In this document: in pieces, positions 53,780 to 55,509 of the stretch
Position numbering within the stretch: position 1 is the stretch's first letter
Layout of the letters: each line of letters starts with the position of its first letter
Source of the DNA: an uncultured Nitrospira sp.
GTDB lineage: Bacteria; Nitrospirota; Nitrospiria; Nitrospirales; Nitrospiraceae
DNA length: 55,509 nucleotides
Reading direction: 5' to 3'
Assembly: GCA_902500775.1 (NCBI GenBank)
Contig: CABVRZ010000031.1
Coordinates: 1 to 55,509, forward strand
The notes under the pieces: generated by a model
What the model saw: only the letters and a program-made list of their open reading frames with translations
The model's database searches: none
What the model was told of the DNA's origin: nothing
Translations under genes and position numbers: made by a program

Positions 53780-54012
53780 CGGATATTCAGGAGTATTTAA
53801 AACTGATTCCAGCCGTCAATCGAGCCCCGCAGCACGCTGTCTGGCTGACGTATGACGCTGAGGTCGACACATTGTATGTCAACTACAAGAAACCTAGTCA
53901 TGCCACCGACAGCGAGATGACCGACGAAGACGTGATCATCCGCTATGAGGGTGACGAGATCATCGGGTTTACCGTGTTGCATGCGAGCAAGCGACTCAAA
54001 AAATCGGCTTAA
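53770..54012 (+). CDS. DUF2283 family protein (putative antitoxin)
   Basis: The protein has 80 residues. VWLTYDAEVDTLYVNYKKPSHATDSEMTDEDVIIRYEGDEIIGFTVLHASKRL matches the DUF2283 pattern (YDxxxDTLYI, then GxIxGFTILxAS). DUF2283 genes are often paired with small toxins. It overlaps the preceding gene, so the two are co-translated. Role as antitoxin is inference. Confidence 0.75.
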   Translation: MAIADIQEYLKLIPAVNRAPQHAVWLTYDAEVDTLYVNYKKPSHATDSEMTDEDVIIRYEGDEIIGFTVLHASKRLKKSA

Positions 54013-54117
54013 ATCTTCCCAGGTACCAGATACATTCTTATGGCAGTCATCAGGGGGCTTGAACAACGCCCGGATCAGGGCGAGTTTTGAATCAGGGGTT
54101 GAGTTCTAACTCCAAGT

Positions 54118-54152
54118 GCAACACTGTCAGCCCTGATGGGCTACGGTGTTGC
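54118..54152 (+). other. Hairpin before the IS30 transposase frame
   Basis: CAACAC and GTGTTG flank inner arms AGCCC and GGGCT, just before the ATG of the transposase. It probably belongs to the left end of the element. The exact terminal inverted repeat is not resolved. Confidence 0.4.
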
Positions 54153-54153
54153 C

Positions 54154-55065
54154 ATGTCAACGAGATGTTATACGCATTTGAGCGCCGAAGAACGTGAAAC
54201 CCTGCGCCTGGGCCAAGGTCAGTCGTTGCACAGATTGGCGCGACTCTTGGGTCGGGCATCCAGCACGCTGAGCCGCGAATATGCCCGCAACACGACCCGC
54301 GGCCATCCCTATCGCGCCTGCATGGCGCAGAACCACGCGACGGCCTGAGCCCATCACCCACGACGCGTCCGGAAACTCCTCGACCCGTGGTTGGGGCAGC
54401 ACGTCACCACCCAGTTGACCCAGGGCTGCTCGCCCGAGCAGATTGCTGGCCGTCTCCGCCGTCTGTATCCTGGCGACATGAGCAAGCAGTTATCGGCCGA
54501 GACCATTTATGCGGCTCTGTATGGGCTGCCGCGTGGAGCCTTGCGGACAGAATTGCTGGCCGCCCTGCGGCAAGCTCGCAAGACCCGTCGCCCACGGGCG
54601 CGAGGCCGAGACCGCCGGGGCCAGATTCCCAATAGGACCGCGATCACCGCACGGCCTGCCGAGGTGGCCACCCGGACCGTGCCGGGCCACTGGGAAGGCG
54701 ACTTGCTGAAAGGCGCTCGCAATGGCTCGGCGGTGGGCACCCTGGTGGAACGGACCACGCGGCTGGTGTTGCTGGCCAGCATGGACGGCACGGATGCCAC
54801 CAGTGCGTACCGGGGCTTCACCAAGAAGCTCCGACCTGTGCCCGCCCCGCTGCGGAAAACGCTGACCGATGATCGGGGTAAAGAGATGGCGGAGCATGAG
54901 CGGTTGGCCCAGCGACTGGCCATCCGCATCTTCTTTGCGGATCCGCACAGCCCCGGGCAGCGCGGAACCAATGAGAACACCAATGGGCTGCTGCGCCAAT
55001 ACTTGCCGAAGGGCACGGATCTGTCGGGGGATACCCAGCGTGAGTTGGACGCGATCGCACATCGA
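54154..55065 (+). pseudogene. IS30-family transposase, in-frame stop and truncated
   Basis: The frame begins STRCYTHLSAEERETLRLGQGQSLHRLARLLGRASSTLSRE, the IS30 helix-turn-helix. A TGA (54346-54348) interrupts it. The same frame continues HHPRRVRKLLDPWLGQHVT, then PGHWEGDLLKGARNGSAVGTLVERTTR (first catalytic Asp), LTDDRGKEMAEHE (second Asp) and FADPHSPGQRGTNENTNGLLRQYLPKGTDL (catalytic Glu). It ends abruptly after TQRELDAIAHR, where an IS21-type end is inserted. The DDE residues remain, but no intact protein can be made. A TTG start at 54391 would give only the C-terminal part. Confidence 0.85.
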
Positions 55066-55509
55066 TGTCAAGACCGAGATTGGTTGTCCACAAAACACCG
55101 ATGTGAGATGTCCACTGTTCACCGATGACATTGTCCACTCCGTCGGGGCAGATCGGCGTATCCGGTGTCACCTCGAGTGGCTCGGAGGCTGACCGTCGGC
55201 CGAAGAGCCCAGCCTTTCTCTTTTCCCGAAGCCGGTAACTCTCGCCCTTGCTATTCAGCGTCGTGGCATGATGCAGGAGCCGATCCAAGATCGCCGTGGC
55301 CAAGACTGGATCATTGAAGACCTCACCCCAGTCCGCGAAGCTCTTGTTGCTGGTCACAATCAAACTCCCACGTTCATAGCGGCGGACCAGCAGGCGGAAG
55401 AACAGACTGGCCTCCTCCCGCGCGAGTGGCAGATATCCCAGCTCATCGAGAATCAGGAGACGGGGATACGTCAATTGCTGCAGCATGCGCTCCAGCCGAT
55501 TCTCCTGCC
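54818..55509 (-). CDS. istB: IstB-like ATP-binding transposition helper, partial
   Basis: The window edge cuts the 5' part, including the P-loop. Visible are LLILDELGYLPLAREEASLFFRLLVRRYERGSLIVTSNKSFADWGEVF (Walker B, sensor 1) and DPVLATAILDRLLHHATTLNSKGESYRLREKRKAGLF, the usual end of IstB. No stop follows. The frame reads through the terminal repeats of the IS and into the IS30 sequence in antisense, ending at 54818, so about 100 residues are probably non-native. IstB assembles on DNA and directs IstA to the target site. Confidence 0.8.
   Translation of the reverse strand, partial: QENRLERMLQQLTYPRLLILDELGYLPLAREEASLFFRLLVRRYERGSLIVTSNKSFADWGEVFNDPVLATAILDRLLHHATTLNSKGESYRLREKRKAGLFGRRSASEPLEVTPDTPICPDGVDNVIGEQWTSHIGVLWTTNLGLDIDVRSRPTHAGYPPTDPCPSASIGAAAHWCSHWFRAARGCADPQRRCGWPVAGPTAHAPPSLYPDHRSAFSAAGRAQVGASW
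55066..55509 (-). mobile_element. Right end of an IS21-type element inserted in IS30
   Basis: The junction with the IS30 reading frame is at about 55066 (TGTCAAG). Three TGTCCA repeats follow at 55085, 55109 and 55132, spaced 24 and 23 bases, which is typical of the multiple terminal repeats bound by IstA. The istB gene points towards this end from the minus strand. The rest of the element is outside the window. Confidence 0.7.

Overview
The window looks like chromosome from a Nitrospira-like member of the Nitrospirota. This is an inference from moderately GC-rich coding, family content (DUF3597, DUF423, bactofilin, YifB, MGT-type glycosyltransferase, a Pxp cluster beside a Tat-exported amine oxidase) and a long imperfect palindrome at 7651-7774 with a half copy at 41573-41632. 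No rRNA, tRNA, CRISPR array or replication origin was recognised.

Layout. 0.3-12.2 kb is mostly housekeeping or envelope: a His-rich membrane hydroxylase-like protein, a nuclease-fold protein that has lost active-site residues, an outer-membrane barrel, a patatin lipoprotein gene broken by one in-frame TGA plus a dienelactone-hydrolase-like lipoprotein, then a glycosyltransferase, an APS kinase, a sulfotransferase and a Kup potassium transporter. 12.3-26.2 kb is an accessory island: hicB with a decayed hicA, a TIR/NB-ARC/WD40 STAND protein with a second WD40 gene, a membrane protein, a DUF2278 plus lamin-tail protein, a ribbon-helix-helix antitoxin with a decayed PIN toxin, a membrane protein/SIR2/FRG operon, and a nuclease-fold protein. 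26.8-35.3 kb is a long minus-strand operon: cytochrome P450, a duplicated-domain membrane protein, DyP-type peroxidase, a broken gene, a metallophosphoesterase with membrane helices, and a GMC oxidoreductase. 35.4-39.6 kb is pxpC-pxpA-pxpB with a flavin amine oxidase. 39.9-47.7 kb holds ordinary small genes. 47.9-53.4 kb is a type I restriction-modification locus (hsdR, hsdS, hsdM), followed by a toxin-antitoxin-like pair, an interrupted IS30-type element and the end of an IS21-type element.

Main discovery. Five transcription units carry the same composite control region. It has a sigma-54 (-24/-12) promoter with GG and GC exactly 10 bases apart and, 70-73 bases further upstream, a double dyad of TGWATC-N6-GATWCA half-sites that looks like the binding site of one bacterial enhancer-binding protein. 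The units are (1) DUF2278/lamin-tail, (2) TIR-NB-ARC-WD40, (3) membrane protein/SIR2/FRG, (4) small exported protein plus nuclease-fold protein and (5) the P450/DyP/GMC operon. One sigma-54 activator therefore appears to switch on predicted NAD-hydrolysing immune-type genes and an oxidative enzyme operon together. The activator is not encoded in the window.

Several genes contain single in-frame stops or compensated frameshifts (patatin, hicA, PIN toxin, the fourth gene of the P450 operon, the IS30 transposase and possibly the TIR/WD40 junction). Some may be real decay and some may be sequencing error. The sequence alone cannot decide.
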